A DNA stretch of 64,000 bases, from contig NMRA01000514.1 in assembly GCA_002633005.1 (NCBI GenBank), forward strand, positions 124,001-188,000. The letters are read 5' to 3'. This stretch comes from Phoronis australis (Eukaryota; Phoronida; Phoronidae). The notes under the pieces are model-generated. The model made no database searches. It was not told where the DNA came from and worked only from the letters and a program-made list of their open reading frames with translations. The position numbers were made by a program, and so were the translations under genes. How positions within the stretch are numbered: position 1 is the stretch's first letter; every line of letters begins with the position of its first letter. Shown in pieces: positions 23,907-37,668 of this stretch.

Positions 23907-26900
23907 CACACTGGAGATTAAAAATAATGTATTCAGACGAGTCTTGGCACTGTCCTCATGATTTTGTTTAGGTGCGTTGGAATGTTGTTCAATCAAACTG
24001 TCTTAATGACAGCGTGACACGTGTAATCGTATTAATGGAGCACTCATTCGTTATCTGTACACTAATTGCGTTATGAGGAATTATGGTGAACGCAATGACT
24101 ATTAATAATTTAAATCTGCATCCCCCAGCTTTCCAAATTTTCCTCTTGGAAATTTTGAACCCCTTGTTGGATTCCAGTAAAACGATCAGAGCTGTGGTGC
24201 ATAAAACTTCAACATTATCCGCTGGATAAGTCTGATTTTTGTGTGACGTCACGTGCATTGTTCAACAAGAACAATTCGTGACGCATGATAATGCGACGTC
24301 GTTGTTTTTATGCAGCGTATAACTTTTATGCAACTGGGCCCAGAACCCTTCCATCAAGGAATCGATAAAGTAGCAACATCGTTCTTTCAGAACCCAGGCG
24401 TCATTTCGCAACAAGCGTAAGGTTGTGAGAAAGAAGTGTCCATTGACCTATTTAAGGACTAGCGTGAGACGTCGCATACATAGAGGATTGCGGGATAGCA
24501 GGCAGCGGTGCTGGCAGACTTAGCTACTGTAAGTTATCTGTTGAAAGCACTTTATTTGAGTGCCATTTCAACCAGCAAGAGGTTTATCATAGATGCAAGT
24601 GAACTATTTGAAGTCCTCGTAGCACACGTGTTTAACCCTTATTTTAAAAATGGTTAGAAGACGTTATGAGGATCCAAGCAGTACCTATCCCATAACGCAC
24701 GATCCGTAGTCGAAGAAAGTTTAAATAAGCGCGCCACTCATGATTCTGAATAGAAGAACACACCGCTATTTTGAACTAACCGCGAAACCAAAAGCACAGT
24801 TCCTGCACGGGAACCCAGGCTTAAGAATGCTAGCTGTGCCATTACACGTACAACAACCACAAACAATAACAACACATTTACGTACACGGTGACCAAGACG
24901 TTTTAACAACATGACCATCATTCAGGAATAGTTCCTGAACTGACACACAGCAATAGTCGACGATTTTCTAATCTCGGCCGAGGTGCTAACTTGTGCTCAA
25001 AAACGCTATTAATTTGATAACAGACAGGAAGTGAACATATGCTATGTTAAATATTACTTAATTTGGTATACACTTTTACGTTTTTGAACTAGATTGCCCG
25101 TTTAGATAAGGACTTTAAGATCAACTTCCGGCGATCGTCTGCGTGGCGTTTTCAGGGCTTTCGATTGCGGATGACTCGTATCACACAAATCTACGGTTTG
25201 GAATGCACACGCATCGATTTTCGGTACCCGTAAAAGATAACGGTAGCGCAAGACTCAGACTTTATGAGAGTTATTACAGTTATCAGGCCAGATATGGATA
25301 TCGAGGATTTCAGAAAGAGATCCACTCCATAGGGCTTTCTTAGTTTCTTGGAATCGTTTCCCATGTCTGATACGTGTGGATTGTGTGAGTCATATGTCAA
25401 TATTTATCAGCTTCCGGTCTTTAAAGGACATGCAAATATTTCAATTTTTCTCTTGTCAACAGGCGCGCGTCAGACTTCTGTTGTTTTATCACGCTGCAGA
25501 AGAAGTGAAACATCAGTTTCTGTGGCAATATACCTTTAAAATCCATGGGTGTACGGGGGCACTGCGGTTTGCAATACAAGTTTCTAAACATGCATGCCAC
25601 TTCTTTTCCGAAAGGCCTCTCTGGACTCTAAGTTGCGTTCACACTGACTGACTACGCCGGTTATAAATTTTTACAGCTGTAACTGGTATAAAATCGCTAA
25701 CGTTCACACTGGGAGTAAGTTGCTTGTCGACAGCGTCATTGAATTCCGTCCACGTGTACAATGTGATATGACATTTACAGCTGAGCAGACCCATCATGTC
25801 GGGTAAAATCAGCTCGTTAAACCGACCTCATAGAGAGTTATAAGCCTGCTGCATTACAGTTATAACTTGTAAATCCGCTACAGAAGCTATGTCTATTATG
25901 AACAGTTTAAAACCGGCATTAAATGTTGCTTATAACTCTAATGTACCACGAAAAAAACAGTAAGTGCGGTTCAGCGAGCAGAACGGTTACAACTGGAGTG
26001 AACGGTTATCGCGGTTGTAAACGTTATTATCGATTGTGAACTTAGAACGAATTCATATGGTACTGCAAATCTGTACAACTGAAAAACGGAAGTCAAGGTT
26101 GATGGTACATTGCACTATCTTAAGTTTCTGTTTTTTAACAAGCTTTCCGTTTCAATCCAGTTTTATGGAATTTGAACTCAAGTTCAAAAAACGGTAAGTC
26201 ATAATTGGGACATTAAAAATTAAAATTAAAGAGGAGGTCCAACCATTGGTCGCGTTGCAAAGTTGGTGGTGGCCTGGTCAAATTTGCTGGTATTGTTATC
26301 TTGCACAGACTGGTCACCATAGCACTAGCCACGTACCCAAATAGACTGAGCTGTATACTTAAGTCAGGATAAACTCCACGGTGAATGACATTTCAAAAAA
26401 TAGTTTGCCTTCATAATTCATATAAGGTTACACCAGTTGTGAGTGTTGCAATGTCTCATAGTGTTTAACTTGGTCTATGCGATCCAAACTTCGTGTTCGA
26501 TCGCATGGGAATATTTTGCACATAAACTTATTCCGATGAAGGTCTAAGTTATAAATGCACTGGAGCAGACAAGAATATCTTATTTCGCCAGTCACAAAAA
26601 ATCTTTAATGTATGCAAATAGATGGAAAAGTACACAGTAGGCCCACACGCACCTGTCATGTAAAACTGACATTATCGTCATTTTACCTCAGGGAACTGCC
26701 TTCATGATTAATGGCTACCTTGTAATGAATATTACGTGGTCGATTGATTCTTTTGAATCCGAAGTGACAACATTAGTCATCAAGTCAAACTCAGGTTGCC
26801 AAGACGTCTATATCAAATCATAAAACTGGCCGGTGGCGTGGTCACGAGGCGCGGTCAGGAGGGTGATGCCAGCCTGTAAGTGACTTTAAAGTTGCATTTT

Positions 26901-27775
26901 CCCTGTTTATTACACTGGCTAAAAAAGAAAATTGAATTAGGTCTTATACTCTCATATAATCAATCTCTAGGAGTCTATTTCCATTACCAACAAGAACATC
27001 GAAATCCTCGGCCACTCGTGAAAAAGTTTTGGGTTTCTATGGATTGGCCAACGCTAAAACTGCGAACTAGAAAATAATGCATGCAGGTATTGCCTGTGAC
27101 TTGACTTGCCGGTTCATTCGGAAGCAAGTCACAATTGGATGACCGTGATAATGTGTTTAAACCTCAAAGAATTCAGCATCAGGAGCCATACGTCGTCATA
27201 ATGCAACAATCAGCTGTGATCGGTCGTCTTTAACAGTCCTAACAGGAAATGAACAATGTTCTTTTTCCATTTTTCAGCGCATGTGTAGATTTTGTTAACT
27301 CGCCAATATCATAATATTCATCCCTTCACCTTTATTGTGAGCTCCTCTTTTACTTTTGACATTTTCTAACTGTGTGTCAAAAGACTGGGCCCTTTTGACA
27401 TTCAAAATAAATATGGATTGAGTCCTTAACTTAAAGATGTTGGATGAAAAGTTTCCTCTTCGTTTTCAACGAAGAATTTCCGCTCGGTATACATCAACCT
27501 AAACGTGAAGTGCCAATGATGATCAAAAATCACGTTCTTATATGATTAAAATGATTTAAGAATTAAATTGGCCTGGAACGCGATAAACAGACTAAATTGG
27601 AATACGGAAAGTAGTTATCTGCTACTGAAACTAAACTCCACCGGCTCATCAGGTGTTTTAGGGTTTGTTCGAGAAGATTTCTGATTTCTATTGATATCAA
27701 AGCATTTTCTTTTAGTTTCAAATTTCAAAAGAAAACGATCTGTCAACTGCACACCATTTCCGCAAATTCAAGCAA
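23907..27775. other. No supported gene
   Basis: A full CRE palindrome TGACGTCA at 24244-24251 next to CACGTG, and an inverted repeat TTCAGGAA TAG TTCCTGAA at 24921-24939. Open frames near 25.1-25.7 kb show no recognised domain. Confidence 0.4.
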
Positions 27776-27999
27776 CTGACTGAGCGCATGCGCACATTTA
27801 CTATAAGTGGGAGGGAGATTAGAAGTTCTTTGGTAACCACAGAGTTTTTCCTTCGTGCGCATTTCAAAAAACCTGAATTTTGAGATTTTTTCTGTAAATT
27901 TCCTCACAGGAAAGTCAATTACTCTGTACTAGACGTTGCGAGATGGTACTTTCGTCAGAAATTGTTGAAAGATATTTTGACGAGCGTTCGCGTTCTAAG
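27776..27999 (+). repeat. Dispersed repeat A, copy 2
   Basis: Counterpart of 191-382, sharing CACAGAGT, GCGCATTTCAAAAA, TTTCCTCA and GAAAGATATTTTG in order. Confidence 0.5.
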
Positions 28000-29842
28000 C
28001 CTTTAAAGGCTGGAAGTCGGTCTTATGCTTCCACGACACAGTTGCTGAATAAACGTTCAGACAAGTAATTGTGATTGAATTGTAATCTACACGTAATTTC
28101 TTAGAAATTATCCCATTATCTAGTAGCTATGTGTATATTCTCAGAGACTTTTTCTATTTTGCTCGAGTGAGATTTGTCAATTATTTTTTAGAAATGGTTT
28201 TGTGATACGAAAGACCAAATTTCTGACTTATGACATCTTTTATGAAACAGATCCTAGAACAAAATACAACTGGTGTTGACGAAGCTTAGCGAACATTCTC
28301 GAATCCCCGCTGTGACGTTTCAGGCAACGGCCGTCTAGTGATCCCTAACACAACAAGACTACGTAGATGCAAGACTCACCAGCGAGTGAAGCTAGTGTGA
28401 TCACGAGCTTCGCTTGTAATGCATCTGGCAATATCTCGCGATGACTTGCGAGAACTCGCTCCTCGTGCAAAAATGCCTCTACAAGACGAGTCTTTCAATC
28501 ATTTGTGGACAAACTGACAAAAGTGATGTTTTTCCGTTTGTCTTCGCAGTTTTTGATCTAATTATTAGACGCCAAGTCTTTAGTTAACGCCTGTCTCTTA
28601 CGTAAGCGTACCTAGTGCACGTTTCAAATTAATGAACTCCACGGCCTCCGTAACAACCTTTATTGTATCAAACCCCGTTCATTACATTCTTTATCGGCAC
28701 TCCACCACTTATGAGAGCAGACAGGAGTTTTAAGAAAAAAATGATGATACTTCTCAACAAAAATCGGCAAAATTGAGAAGCAAACAGTTTTTGCAAATTA
28801 GCAATTAATTTAGTGTTATTTTCTTTTCTTTCAGACTTGTTTCCATATTTTCGACAAAGCCAGACGATCGTGGACGAAATTCTTCGGCTTCTTTTGAAAC
28901 CGCTGCATAGTCAGCCCTCCAGCGAGTGTTAGAAAATAAAACATGCTTATAAATCTTATGAATAAACTGCGCTGGGAAAAATATCAAGTGTGAAAAATAC
29001 ATCACGTGACACGCTAGCGTAACGACTGCGAATTAAAGCGGATAATCTTGTGCGTAGTTCATGAAAAAATAACAAACAGGCTGATGGTGTAAATTTTCAA
29101 TGCAGTCATTGCAGCAGCCATGTCCTGTAACAATTACATTGACTGAACAGTTCTTTACACGAGACTGGCTAGGATTACATGTATCTTCTGGACTGTCAAT
29201 CGCCTGTAAGATTGTCTTTCGTCATTGGCAAATCGTTTCGCAAGTGGAACTTACTGAGCGAGCTTGAGCACCAAACGCAAAGTACAAATATAACCACCGA
29301 CAAAGCAATACCTTCAGTTGCTTGGTACTTAAATCATATGCGCGTTTGGCTACACGCATTTTATGTATTGATTTAATGGAGCCTTATTATATTACGTTAA
29401 TTTGTATCAAAGGAATTCCTCACAGATTTGATAGTTGCATCGTCAGCCATATATCTGTTTGTAAATAGATTTCAATGTTCAAAGCAACACCCAAATGAAT
29501 CAATCTGCCTTCAACTACGGGACTTCCTCCACGACCATGAGTCTAACATATGTACTCGAAATTGAATTCGATTTTTTTTGGCATGTTCTGTTTTATTTCT
29601 GTGCATACTCAAGGTCAGTCTCTGTTTTTCTCTGCCCGAATGTATTATGATTTTCGTAGTTGAGTGTTGAGTCAAATTTTGCACTTGATTACGCGTAGCT
29701 TGGAAATAAACACTCTAGTATAAACTCTAGATTTGGAGTAAGTACTCGATATTTCGAGTTGCGTCTCTTACTTAATGCTAAGTCATAAAGAGCAAGCCTG
29801 GATTAGACTGGCATCCAGGTAAACCATGAAGTACTTGAATAC

Positions 29843-29924
<82 letters not shown>

Positions 29925-32900
29925 CAATAATAAACGCTTATCTTACGCTCGTACAAAAAGTACGTCGCAAAATATCAAAAATAGTTTCGATTTCGATTTC
30001 TTGAACAAAGATTAAACCTGGACCAAAATCCTACAGAAGCGTTAATGACTAAACGGGCTTGGGAAAAGCTGCGTCCGTCTTTATCCCGCTTGTCCTGTCA
30101 GCGATCATATATAAGCAGGATAAGTTTGTGGTTGAGGGATTTACGCGGCACGTCGTCACCCACGTTTTCCAGCCAAGGAGCACTCTCCACAGTAAAATAT
30201 TTCAGTCACGTAGTCTAAATTGGAAGCCGCCTTAAACCCTCCTTCCTTACATCCAAAAAATTTTCATCTAATTGTCTCTCAATAAAAATAGGTTTGAATT
30301 TTGGAATTGGAAAGAACTGGCACTGAGTTCGTTGTTTCTTGAGACAGGGTTCTGCTGTTTGTGTTGTCACGGCGTGCAGTACTAAGTGTTTACGTCATTG
30401 GTTCTTTTTATGATCAGCGTCTCCCACAATTTTTCTAAGCCTACGTCAATGAACCTAAACGTTCATATGCGTTGCCTCTTTGATGCGCTAATACTGTGCA
30501 TCTCAATGGCGAAGTTTCGTTATGTTGATGGCATTAATGCACATCTTGAATATTAACACTAAGTACAGCGCTGAAAGCTCTATTCTGCAATTTCGTTTTG
30601 GCAAACGGAATTACGCTCAGTACCATACGTCTATGTAGTTGACTTTTTGTAAAGTCACATGATCAGTACGATGCAAAATATCACGGCTAATTATTTTGCT
30701 AAAAGTAACTGAATGAGGGAATTCAACTAGTTATAAGAATACGAGTTCAGTATACTAACCAATATAATCCAATGACGTAACCTGCATTTTCCAAACGCCG
30801 TGCCTTACCTGCAAAACTCTACCTTCTCTCTTGCCCTTCTCCGGCTGCAACTGCCACACCTTGTCTTGTCTTCCGGCGAGAGTGAAATCGAGTTCCATCA
30901 GTCGCCGTCAGTGACGTCACAGCTCGATGGAATAATCGAACATTTCATTGATAACATCACTGACACACTGCATAAAGGAGGCCTTAACTACCGGTCCTTC
31001 TGTGCGCGAGGAAGATTGTGGCTTGGTTGACATAAATAATAAGGTCGTCGATTCTTTTATTTGCAGAGATCTGCACGCGATCAGACAACGATGACAGTAG
31101 ACAGTCTGAGATCCTAGACGGAAGCCATGAATGCGAACACTTTTTGTTTATCGGGGATGATGCGTTATGGATTAAGACGAACTTTAATGCTGCAACATAA
31201 CGTCATGTTAAATGTTTACTACTCTAAAGTAATGCATATCAAGTATATACATGATCTCGTAAATGACGAACAAAACGTTTTGTGACTCTTTCTATTCCAT
31301 GGTTGTTAATAAATTTGTCGTTGAAAAGATTCTTAGCAGAGGCGACATTCACGGATCGTCTTTCCAAATACTGTTACCTTAACGTATAAATCTAATGTTT
31401 TCAAAATTAATTACACCCAATAATTATTTAAATGGTTAATATTGTCATTCTTACAGCCACCCAAATATCCGCCATGTTCCTCATTGCGTGAGACAAAGAT
31501 TTTTATTCAATAAAAATGAACTTTCAAATATGCAATATGAAAATGAAAACATATTGTTTAAATTAGAATTTTTATTGAAAAGTAATAAAAAGTGATAATA
31601 ACTNCAATTTGCCGTTCCACTACGCATGCGTAAGACAGTTGTCTCAGTCCTGCCGTGTTTCTCGTTATTTTATGTCAAATTGGTTGGTCGTTATTCTAAT
31701 CCAAAAAAGTTGAATTGTGTTACAATTGTGAGTCACGATGCCGCTAGTATAAAAAATGACAAAGTGGGAAGGGCCAAGTATCTTGTTATTCTCCAAAGTG
31801 TTTTGGCGGCCTTACCTTTCGAAATTAATTCAGTCATTCAATGTGTGTTTCTACATCATAAAAGGGAAGAATTGAATTGGTATGCTCATTGCAACTATGA
31901 AAACGCGACTCCATCGCAGTAAGGAACTTTTCATCCGCTATTACCGTTTTCTGGTTAATGTGTGCGTACCCTATATGTGTCACAGCGTAGCTTTTACAAA
32001 ACGAAGACATCCACAGCTGGTCATTGCTGAAAATCGACTGTATTCAACAGCGGCGCAGCCCCTAAGCAAGTTCCCTACATATACCTGACCTTGCTGATAT
32101 GGCGCTCGCAAACCGGCGTTCAAGTTATTTGAATTAATATGAAATGTTTCTTTGACTTTATTTGAACAGTTTTGACTTAAATCATGAAAGCGAATGTCTT
32201 TTCTAAACGGGCCGCGGGCATGTTTGACAGACACATAAACCAGTTCACGTACGAATCAAATGTCCATTCGCTGTAAGAACACATCCATAGCAATGTTACA
32301 GAGAAATTTACACACACGCGCCTGTGCGCGCACACACATATAATAATTACATTTCTCCATCGAGCAGGTGGTCTCTGGGGAGGCAAAACCCACGCTGCTC
32401 GGCAGTTTTGTGGACACGCTCTGTAGTGATATTGACGCGAGGTGGAGAAAGCTCAATAGCTAAATGTGCATATCATAAAACGTGGAGAGGGGTGGGATTG
32501 AAAGGAAACAGTTAAAGATGTGGGTGTCATATAATCTTTTCATTGCTATAGCAACGAATTGACCCTGTATTGGGAGCTGAAGTGTACCATTTACTGTTTG
32601 TGAAGCATTTTTGTAATTCAAGACTTCTTTTTGTAAAAATTATCAAAAAGTTAAATGTTGTTATTTCTGTTCTCAGGTTTTATAAACCTCTTATTGAAGT
32701 CACATAGAACATAACATTATAGCAGACAGTATACAATTTATCTGGCTCTAAGACGGTTGATTAATATTACACAAGCTCAAAATAAGAAATCGACAGGACT
32801 GTTATCTGTAAATGAAAAAACTCTTAAAATTGCAAGATCATGTAAGTCTTCGCGAGATGTCGCCACGTGTTTAAGGCAAGCACGTGATCACACTAACCTT

Positions 32901-33616
32901 TCTCGAAACTGTCCGTGGTATACCTTGTAGGCTGCAGGTGTTCTTGTAGCACACACATTCTGAAAAGGCAATCAAAGCAAGTGGCCTTTTCGAGTTAGAA
33001 ATCCTTAGCAAAAATAATTCCTTGCATAAGAGAATTAAATGCATCCATTCCCTTGAACCACAATGTGTCGACAAATTCGGTTGCATCCGCTATCGTCCTT
33101 AATTTCGAAATCAAATGTATTGCAGAATCTAAATTTTGCTGCAATCAAAGATTGGATGAAACGTGTTATTAAACGCATTCCGACCAGAACTTACATATAT
33201 TACAAAATTCTCGGGGTGCTGATTTTTTGTGTTTATTTGTTTACTTGTTTATTGCAAATTCACATAATAAAAACTGATAATCATTCGAAAACTTCATATA
33301 CACGCCCGCCATGTTGGAAATTATTTAGTTATGTTTTTATATGAATAAGCTAGTTGATGTCTTCGAGTGAATGCTCAAGGGTCTGTTATTTATAAAGTGT
33401 ATCGTACCATAATGTACACCACGGGTTTTGTTGTGTATTCGGTGGACACATGCAGAAATCTGGAAATGTCTCGACTGAATTGAATAGTCTATGTAATGGA
33501 TTTAAAATCGATCGTTTTATTAATTGCAAGTTGTTCAACTGGGAAGACTTTCACGTAGCCATAGCAACCGACAGTCGGCAGTCATATCAATATGCAAGTG
33601 GGAAATCGTAAATCCA
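28000..33616. other. No supported gene
   Basis: Holds the (AAT)n tract, a CRE TGACGTCA at 30912-30919 within a 76-codon unrecognised frame (30800-31030), and a single N at about 31604. Confidence 0.45.
29844..29933 (+). repeat. (AAT)n microsatellite
   Basis: An uninterrupted trinucleotide run of about 78 bp, then an imperfect end (AACAACAATAATAA). Confidence 0.95.
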
Positions 33617-33719
33617 CAGTACACGCCAAAAGTAACCAGACGAAACTATATTTACCCGTCATGACGGGTCGTTCTAATTTACTCCCATTCATTTCGTCTG
33701 GTTACTTTGGTTTGTACTG
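33617..33719. mobile_element. 103-bp hairpin MITE
   Basis: Arms of about 29 bp at 33617-33645 and 33692-33719 are near-perfect inverted repeats (core AAAGTAACCAGACGAAA and TTTCGTCTGGTTACTTT). A smaller palindrome, CCCGTCATGACGGG, lies between them. Confidence 0.6.
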
Positions 33720-34177
33720 AACACCAGTCCGATCCACTCTCCTTCAAGTTGCAAATTATTCCAAAAGGTGGTTTTGAGTTTGTAAAATATTTATTATTTC
33801 CCTACTTATGCATTACGTGCTCAGTCCATGTCTTCACGCACAGTAAGTTGTCTTAAAGGTGCACACTAGCGTTGGAAGAACTTTACAAAATTGTTCTTGA
33901 GTGCATTGTGATACATGTTTTCTTTGATGGGAAAAGATTACGAAATGTTTGTAGTGATATTGCCTTGCAAACTTTGTATGCATGAGTTCCGTATTTTGTA
34001 ACTATCCTGGTTCGATTTGTTTGTGTAGCCCGCGATGGTAAATGACTGCTTTCGTTTGCCTTCAATAAGTCACACTGTTCAAGAACTGTAATGCTTTTTA
34101 TACCACAATATTAGCGTCCAATGGCAGATACAACAGTGTAATAACCCATTTAGTTATCTCACTGGTGAGATATTATT

Positions 34178-34265
34178 TTGGTGGGAAACCGAGGCCGGTT
34201 TCGAACCCGGGCCTCAAGAGCTTCGAATCGCCGACTTTACCACTACCACTCAGCGGATGACGTCA
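34178..34265 (-). repeat. tRNA-derived SINE head or tRNA pseudogene
   Basis: On the minus strand, GCTGAGTGGTAGTGGTAAAG resembles a pol III A box, and GGGTTCGAAACC, 30 bases on, is a consensus B box. The acceptor ends do not pair and the anticodon arm is poor, so it is not a working tRNA. The A+T-rich sequence after it (towards 34050) may be the SINE body. Confidence 0.5.
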
Positions 34266-34810
34266 TCGAATGTGAAAACAGAATACTTAAATGAGCACGT
34301 GCAACAATCGCATGTTCAGCAAAGGGAAGTGTACCGACATTTATAGCCCTACGCTATGAAAAATAAGACGCATAATTTCCATTAAAACGATATCTTAATT
34401 CAGTGAAATTTTTCTCTCGTGTTCTCTCACTTGTTAATCACCGATCTCCAATTTGAATGCGGTTATCGTGTCGTCGGGATCCTTAACTGTGATATGTATT
34501 TATTGAAGGATACACAGAACATACAAAGAAATAATAACAAAAACCCAGATCCTTTGACTTGAACATGATACTCAGTTACTATTGGTAACCTACTTTAGCA
34601 GACGATATTTTCCCCGTCAAAGCTTAGCATGATAAAATGTGTAGTAAGCTATAATAGTTGCTAAACCTTAATTTACAGATTCACTTTATTTCTATTTTGT
34701 TTAAATTTTCAAATGGTTTTGAGTAAAAGCATTATTCGACAAAATTAGCTCGGCTTTTCTTAAAGGGTCACGACCTCCGACATCGGGCCTCTGACATAGA
34801 AATTAGTTAC

Positions 34811-35036
34811 AAAGCCGAGGCGAGTCGAGAAAGGTAGATCGATTCATTGCAATGTTTCTCGTTCAGTATGTGGTATAAATAGATTAGTACATGTTCTCAG
34901 TCGTTATCCCCCTTATCTAAAGCCCTCGTGGATTTTGCAGACCTCGGGGATAACGCCCCTCGGGCGAATTCTCCAAAATCCACTCGGGCTCTAGATAATG
35001 GGGGATAACGACTTCGCCAAGTAATAATCTATATCT
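34811..35036 (+). mobile_element. Palindromic element with tail, copy 1
   Basis: A tail starting AAAGCCGAGGCGAGTCGAG runs to about 34880, followed by a foldback body whose two halves contain CAGTCGTTATCCCCC and GGGGGATAACGACTTCG around inverted CTCGGGC segments. The same tail and body occur in reverse orientation at 36502-36739. Confidence 0.65.
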
Positions 35037-35850
35037 ATCACATAGCATGTCCTACCGAAGAGTAACAACTTTTCGTCCGTAGCGCTGAGAAATATTACTC
35101 CTCAGCAGTATTGGAAAAAAATGATGTATCCCAATATATGGCGCTACCTAGTGGAGAGATAGGTAACAATCAAGACGTGCATCTTGTTTGTAAGTATTCA
35201 GACACGGGCTTACATGTAAAAATCTAATGAAACACAATCTGACCTAAATTTTGCAAATCAAAACCATGCCAACGGCAGTTGCAATACCTAATGAAGCATG
35301 CGAAGTGCCAAATGGATATTTAACGAGTACAATATTCTTCTAAATAAATTGGACAAGCTTCGAAAGAACTCCGCTAGACTTTGCCAATCTTGGATGAACA
35401 TTAGGCCAGAAGTTTTTAGCAGTTTAATCGAAAACTTGTCGCAATAAAATAGCGTGTTTGTCAAACTTTTGTAGGATTTGTATGGTGTTTGTTAATGAAT
35501 TCAGAAATAGATGTAGATATACGGAATGTCAACTTGGGAAGGAGAATTGTTGTCTGATAGTAGTCTTTATGTGTGCAGATTGTCCAAAAACGATCTCGTA
35601 TTGAAATACTATGTATCTCATATTGAAATCTGCCGTTCAGTTATCTAGCTTGACCACATTCAATTCACTTCAATGTCAACAGTAGGTTGAACAACGCGTA
35701 CTGAACATTCATGAATGGCGTGTATTTGTTGTCACTTCAATGTTGTTGTAGATGCAATCCCATTTTACTTGCCACGTGTCAGGAGTTTCTTACTCCTCTG
35801 ACCTCGGTCTTATTAGTGAGTGTATGCAAGGGTGTGAGTGAGTACCTAAC

Positions 35851-35998
35851 CTGGCGTGCGTTCAGGATCTACCCTAGGACCTAGCTAAAATCTAGTCAAA
35901 GTCACGTGATCTCATTCAAAATACAAGGCACTATCTCACGTAATCGCGCGAAGTCTTGCTTTTTAGCGAGGTCCTAGCGTTACTGAACGGGATTCTGG
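35851..35998. mobile_element. MITE family with CGTTCAGTA ends, copy 1
   Basis: CTGGCGTGCGTTCAG opens the element, and the right end, read on the other strand, contains CCCGTTCAGTAACGCTAGG. Terminal repeats are about 30 bp and the element is 148 bp. A second copy lies at 60233-60390. The interior holds TCACGTGA, a palindromic E-box. Confidence 0.65.
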
Positions 35999-36282
35999 TT
36001 ATACATGTAGTTAGTTAGCGTCCTCTGGTGTCGTGCTTATACAGCTGTACTATCAGAAATATAGTTGATGGCACTTTAGTAACTGCGCACATGTTACGAA
36101 ACTTATGAAATATTAAGGCTTTTTAACAGGGGTACGCAAATCTATTGCCGATTTATATATCGTGGGCTCTTCTGTGCATAATTATTTACATGTTATTATT
36201 TTTAATGTGTTCTAGTGGACGTGTTACATAAGTTAAACGTAGTTGATTGATTCAGTGTGATGTTATTGCACCTAGGTGTTAA

Positions 36283-36629
36283 TTGTATAATTATGTAATG
36301 GACTTACGCAGCAAGTTGTCGCGATGTCGGCGACATGGATGGAGCACCGCATGTCGAGATTTTGTCAGGAGTTTGCCAGAATTGAAACGGATTATAGTAC
36401 TAAAAATGAATCGATGTCTAGTCGTGGCATTGTGCGCCGAAACTTCGCATTTCGACGCTGTCGAGGATATTTTGAAAACTACGGTACCTTTATGCTCTTA
36501 CATATAGATTATTACATGTTATCAGTCGTTATCCCCGGTAAATTAGAGCCCGAGTGGATTTTGGAGAACTATTTCCCTAGGGTGTCAGCCCGGAGGGCGA
36601 TAATTCTCCAAATTCCACGAGGGCTCTAG
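36283..36629 (+). other. Unrecognised open frames between inverted copies
   Basis: Two overlapping frames start at 36283 and 36324. The second begins MSATWMEHRMSRFCQEFARI, continues about 55 residues before entering the palindromic element, and would then be non-coding in character. It is arginine- and cysteine-rich with no recognised domain. It could be a captured exon or chance. Confidence 0.2.
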
Positions 36630-36739
36630 ATATTAGTGGAATAACGACTGAGGACATGTAATAATCTATTTATACCTCATACTGAACGAGAAACATTGCA
36701 ATGAATCGATCTACCTTTCTCGACTTGCCTCGGCTTTGT
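36502..36739 (-). mobile_element. Palindromic element with tail, copy 2 (inverted)
   Basis: This is the reverse complement of copy 1: foldback body at 36515-36660, then the tail ending CTCGACTTGCCTCGGCTTT at 36737. Tails of the two copies point outward, so together they could be roughly 230-bp terminal inverted repeats of one 1.93-kb element. Confidence 0.65.
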
Positions 36740-37470
36740 TGATATTATAGTATAAAAATGCTTATTCACAACATGGAATAGGTTATTCTACGCGTAGAAA
36801 TTACCATGCCACGTAGACTCAGAATTTTACGTTGCGCATACCCAAATGGGTAGGCGTTGACATATTGTCTAGTTTAAACCAGGATTACTACAGGGCAAGT
36901 TCGAAATCTGTTGCCGATTCCTATCAAACTAGTATGTTTATGAAGGTGCTGATGACTTAGTGAGCAACAAGTCAAACTATAACATTCATGAAAAATTAAT
37001 TTTGTCTTTTGTTCAATGATGGCATCCGTTCAGTTCCTTCGGAATCTGCTCTGACAACAGATTTCCGAATTCTTTACTTGACTCGACTACCCCAACAGTG
37101 GACAGCGTAGTTACAGAGACGAGCTGACAGTCAGGCAGACTATTAGACAGACGGCGACTAGACGGAATGACAGAATTTCGAATTTCCGTTTTTCCTTGTA
37201 ACAATAAATTATTGAAAGATATCTCCATTATCTGACATTGCAATTTCAGTTTGGCTCACAATATATGAATTATGCTGAATAATTGAAGTAACATTTGTCG
37301 GATTGCGCTTGAGCGAAAGTAACTGCGACGTTCAGTAAAATAATACAATACATATACTTGGCCGCTAAATACCCCGCCATCTTGTGTGTATTTCAAGGAA
37401 ACCCACAACAAGCCATGTTACAGTGCAAAAACAATTTTCTTTACGGGCGACATCGTATTTTTATACTTTG
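36740..37470. other. No supported gene
   Basis: AT-rich spacer between the inverted palindromic element and a MITE. A CCGCCAT occurs at 37375. Confidence 0.5.
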
Positions 37471-37668
37471 CATGCGCGCATGCAGGAGGGGGGCTCGAGG
37501 GGCTCGAACGAGCGCCCCATTTGGCGAAGTTGGCAAAAAGGTCCGCCGATGCACAGTTCACAGTTCTGAAGGTGGCATCCCGTTTTTAGTCCTCCCCTTT
37601 TTGTTAGCAAAAGGTCCACATCATTGGAAATTCGAGCCCCCCCATATTAAAGGCTGGGTGCGCGCATG
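37471..37668 (+). mobile_element. MITE family with CATGCGCGCACCCAG ends, copy 1
   Basis: The right end read inverted is CATGCGCGCACCCAG; the left end is CATGCGCGCATGCAG. Both continue into a GGGGGGCTCG stretch. CTTTG flanks both sides and may be a 5-bp target duplication. The interior holds TTGTTAGCAAAAGGTCCACA, shared with the other two copies. Confidence 0.65.

Noticed and set aside
36940-36965. CTGATGA as a hammerhead ribozyme
   Set aside because: No GAAAC partner or stem follows; likewise for CTGATGA near 16661 and 6357.
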